Origin: Bradyrhizobium elkanii USDA 76
GTDB lineage: Bacteria > Pseudomonadota > Alphaproteobacteria > Rhizobiales > Xanthobacteraceae
DNA length: 64,000 bases
Direction: 5' to 3'
Assembly: GCF_023278185.1 (NCBI RefSeq)
Contig: NZ_CP066356.1
Coordinates: forward strand, 5,510,001 to 5,574,000
Translations under genes and position numbers: made by a program
Notes under the pieces: generated by a model
Database searches by the model: none
What the model saw: only the letters and a program-made list of their open reading frames with translations
Told to the model about the DNA's origin: nothing
In this document: in pieces, positions 62,413 through 64,000 of the stretch
How the letters are laid out: the number at the start of each line of letters is the position of its first letter
Numbering within the stretch: the stretch's first letter is position 1

Positions 62413-62967
62413 GTGAAGATTGTCGCAAAGTCGCTCTTCGTCCTGTTGACCTTGTTCGGCATGGCCCACGCTGGCCACGCCCAGACAGCCAAGAGCAAGA
62501 ACGCGCCCGCTCCGGCAGCCGCTCCCGCCGCGCCTCAGGGTGATGCAGCAGCCCCCAACAATTCCGGCTGGATCGCGCGCTGCACCAGTGCGAGCCGCGA
62601 TGCCCCGCTCGAATGCGCGATGGAACAGACCGCGGTGCTCACCAAGACCGGCCAGCTCATCGTGCTGGTCAATATCCGCGTTCCCGGCGACACCCGCACG
62701 CCGGTTGCGCTGATCCAGCTTCCACTCGGATTGAACCTGCCTGTCGGCGCCAAGCTGCAGATCGACGACGGCAAGGCTGTCGACGTGCCGATCCAGACCT
62801 GCGAGGCGCGCGGCTGCTACATCAATACGCCGATCTCCGCCGATGTCCTGAGCCAGCTGAAATCGGGCAAGCAGCTCAAGGTGTCGTTCCAGAATCTCGG
62901 CAAGGAAACCATCTCGATCCCGATGCCGCTCGCCGACTTCGCGACGGTCTACGACAAGATCAAGTAA
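62413..62967 (+). CDS. ialB: IalB-family periplasmic protein
   Basis: 184 residues with a signal peptide (MKIVAKSLFVLLTLFGMAHA, cleavage after HAQT). An Ala/Pro-rich linker precedes the domain: GWIARCTSASRDAPLECAME, VPGDTRTPVALIQLPLGLNL, and QTCEARGCYINTPISADVLS with four Cys in all. IalB-like proteins are common in rhizobia and Bartonella; the role in this organism is unknown. It follows the pump gene by 57 bp. Confidence 0.85.
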   Translation: MKIVAKSLFVLLTLFGMAHAGHAQTAKSKNAPAPAAAPAAPQGDAAAPNNSGWIARCTSASRDAPLECAMEQTAVLTKTGQLIVLVNIRVPGDTRTPVALIQLPLGLNLPVGAKLQIDDGKAVDVPIQTCEARGCYINTPISADVLSQLKSGKQLKVSFQNLGKETISIPMPLADFATVYDKIK

Positions 62968-62977
62968 CGCCGCGCAA

Positions 62978-63385
62978 TTATCGCTCCCGCTTGTAGAGGA
63001 ACGCGTTGTCCGGCTGCGGCATGCCGATGGTCTTGTAGAACCCGATCGAGTCCGGCGCCGACAACAGCAGGCACATCGATTCAGGTCCGGCGAGGCGCCG
63101 CGTTTCCGCGATCAGGCGCTTGCCGATGCCATGTCCCTGATACCCGCGATCGACCGCAAGGTCGGACAAATAGCAGCAATAAGCGAAATCGGTCAGCGCG
63201 CGCGACACGCCGACCAGCTTGCCTGCCTTCCGCGCCGTCACGATCAGATTCGCATTGGCGATCATGCGCTCCATCCGGTCGGTATCCGCCAGCGGTCGCC
63301 GCTCGCCGAGGCCCGACTGCCGCAGCACCTCGATGAACTCGTCGACGCCGATCGACGCTTCGCGGGCGTAGAGAATTTCGTCCAT
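62978..63385 (-). CDS. GNAT-family N-acetyltransferase
   Basis: 135 residues from the ATG at 63385; the frame is open to 63433. The acetyl-CoA site motif is LAVDRGYQGHGIGKRLIAET, and the C-terminal part GFYKTIGMPQPDNAFLYKR is family-typical. It resembles the short GNATs that acetylate small amines or N-termini. It is convergent with the IalB gene and stands alone. Confidence 0.88.
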   Translation of the reverse strand: MDEILYAREASIGVDEFIEVLRQSGLGERRPLADTDRMERMIANANLIVTARKAGKLVGVSRALTDFAYCCYLSDLAVDRGYQGHGIGKRLIAETRRLAGPESMCLLLSAPDSIGFYKTIGMPQPDNAFLYKRER

Positions 63386-63557
63386 CACCTTAAACCTCTG
63401 TCGCAACGGGCCGGACCACACGCGCGAGACCATGGTGGATTACGCCGAACTGATCCACCCTCATGTCGTGATGGCACACCGCGTCCTGCATCAGGCGCAG
63501 GCCGCGCCCGGCAATCTCGTCGACATTTCAGAGGATGACCGCGCCACCGAGGCAGAT

Positions 63558-63631
63558 TGGCTGGGGAACCTGGATTCGAACCAAGACAAACAGAGTCAGA
63601 GTCTGTTGTGCTACCGTTACACCATTCCCCA
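63558..63631 (-). tRNA. trnQ: tRNA-Gln (anticodon CTG), CCA encoded
   Basis: Read on the minus strand the 74-base molecule begins TGGGGAATGGTGTAACGG and ends TTCCCCAGCCA. The acceptor stem TGGGGAA/TTCCCCA, the anticodon loop CTCTGAC between ACAGA and TCTGT, and the TTCGAAT T-loop all fit. The anticodon CTG reads the glutamine codon CAG. The CCA is encoded. Confidence 0.95.
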
Positions 63632-63852
63632 AGAATAGTCCGTGGTATCAACAGCTTAGCTGGATGACTGGACATCTCGGCGCAGCGGGTTCGCCTGCCA
63701 AATCAGCGCCCGCGCGAGAGCGACCTTCTACCCGCTTGGTCCCACGCTTGGCAAGCATTGTTGGCAAGGAATGGGCGTGAAAATCGCGGCCGGACCGCCG
63801 ACCACCCGAATGCGAGCATCGACAGGCGGCAGCTTCCCCTCCGGTCGCGGCG

Positions 63853-64000
63853 TCAAAGGCTTCCATGAAGGAATTCAAGGACGATGAGCGGATCGATGGC
63901 AAGGAATGCCCCGACGCTGAACCCAACAATGCCGAGCGCGATCGCGCCGATCCAGCCATGATGCGCCCACCCATAGCTCGCGCCGATCAGCGTCCCGAGC
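63853..64000 (-). CDS. C-terminal end of a membrane protein gene entering from the right
   Basis: The minus-strand frame is open from the right edge to the stop at 63853-63855. The last ~48 residues read GTLIGASYGWAHHGWIGAIA then a further hydrophobic stretch (LGIVGFSVGAFLAID) and LEFLHGSL. Gly-rich, hydrophobic character indicates one or two membrane helices. The start lies outside the window, so family and function cannot be judged. The 221 bp between this stop and the tRNA hold nothing I recognise. Confidence 0.5.
   Translation of the reverse strand, partial: LGTLIGASYGWAHHGWIGAIALGIVGFSVGAFLAIDPLIVLEFLHGSL

Noticed and set aside
59014..62478. 1154-residue open frame on the minus strand
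   Set aside because: It is antisense to the clear RND pump gene; its Arg/Asp/His/Gln-rich composition is what GC-rich coding DNA gives on the opposite strand.
63558..64000. Genomic island attachment site at the tRNA-Gln
   Set aside because: No integrase and no repeat of the tRNA 3' end was seen within the short flank available.

Overview
The window is GC-rich chromosomal DNA from an alphaproteobacterium, most probably a Bradyrhizobium or a close Nitrobacteraceae relative. The gene content (many acyl-CoA enzymes, CUT1 and TRAP importers, a glutaminase-STAS-cNMP fusion, ExbBD-TonB), the A/R/G-rich antisense shadows and the many short palindromic intergenic repeats fit that group. This assignment comes from pattern recognition, not a database search. 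I see no insertion sequence, integrase, prophage or CRISPR array. One tRNA gene, tRNA-Gln(CTG), lies near the right end.

Layout, left to right. (1) 1-9.6 kb: a truncated acyl-CoA dehydrogenase and mmsA (valine-type catabolism) with a divergent LysR regulator; a TetR regulator, a PaaI-type thioesterase and an enoyl-CoA hydratase; an orphan membrane histidine kinase; an MFS exporter; two membrane proteins. (2) 9.9-17.4 kb: acetyl-CoA acetyltransferase, an MFS transporter, an OprB porin next to a CorA/ZntB-like metal transporter, then acetoacetate decarboxylase divergent from a patatin lipase. (3) 17.5-20.3 kb: an acyl-CoA carboxylase carboxyltransferase subunit and its IclR regulator, divergent from a 73-residue biotin carrier, with two matching operator-like palindromes between them. 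(4) 20.4-25.7 kb: a TAXI-type TRAP importer followed by a glutaminase fused to STAS and cyclic-nucleotide-binding domains. (5) 26-34.3 kb: a leftward acyl-CoA degradation cluster (thiolase, acyl-CoA synthetase, a small coiled-coil protein, CaiB-type CoA transferase, acyl-CoA dehydrogenase, a thiolase-fold protein without the nucleophilic Cys, and its DUF35 partner). (6) 34.3-46.5 kb: a sugar/sugar-acid locus with a CUT1 ABC importer, DenD-like dehydrogenase, KDG kinase and KDPG/KDG aldolase on one strand, and a LacI regulator, pentonate-type dehydratase and two SDR dehydrogenases on the other. Two matching LacI-type palindromes link the two halves. (7) 46.5-51 kb: LysR with a divergent EamA exporter, a site-2-type protease, a small membrane protein and an orphan branched-chain-type binding protein. 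(8) 51.2-57 kb: a leftward iron-uptake operon, TonB-dependent receptor-piuC-exbB-exbD-tonB, preceded by an array of TTCTAA half-sites that resembles the rhizobial Irr/iron control element. (9) 57-64 kb: a MarR regulator divergent from an RND efflux pair, an IalB-family protein, an acetyltransferase, tRNA-Gln and the end of a membrane-protein gene.

The most interesting non-genic layer is regulatory and repetitive: candidate operators for the IclR, LacI, MarR, TetR and iron regulators, and at least eight families of dispersed inverted repeats. These include a two-module ~100 bp repeat found three times in the same order, a 121 bp element with perfect 27 bp terminal inverted repeats, and a ~197 bp nested inverted repeat. 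No single novel defence or mobile system is visible. The best candidates for undescribed biology are the TAXI-TRAP/glutaminase-STAS-cNMP unit, the LacI-controlled sugar-acid regulon and the Cys-less thiolase-DUF35 pair.
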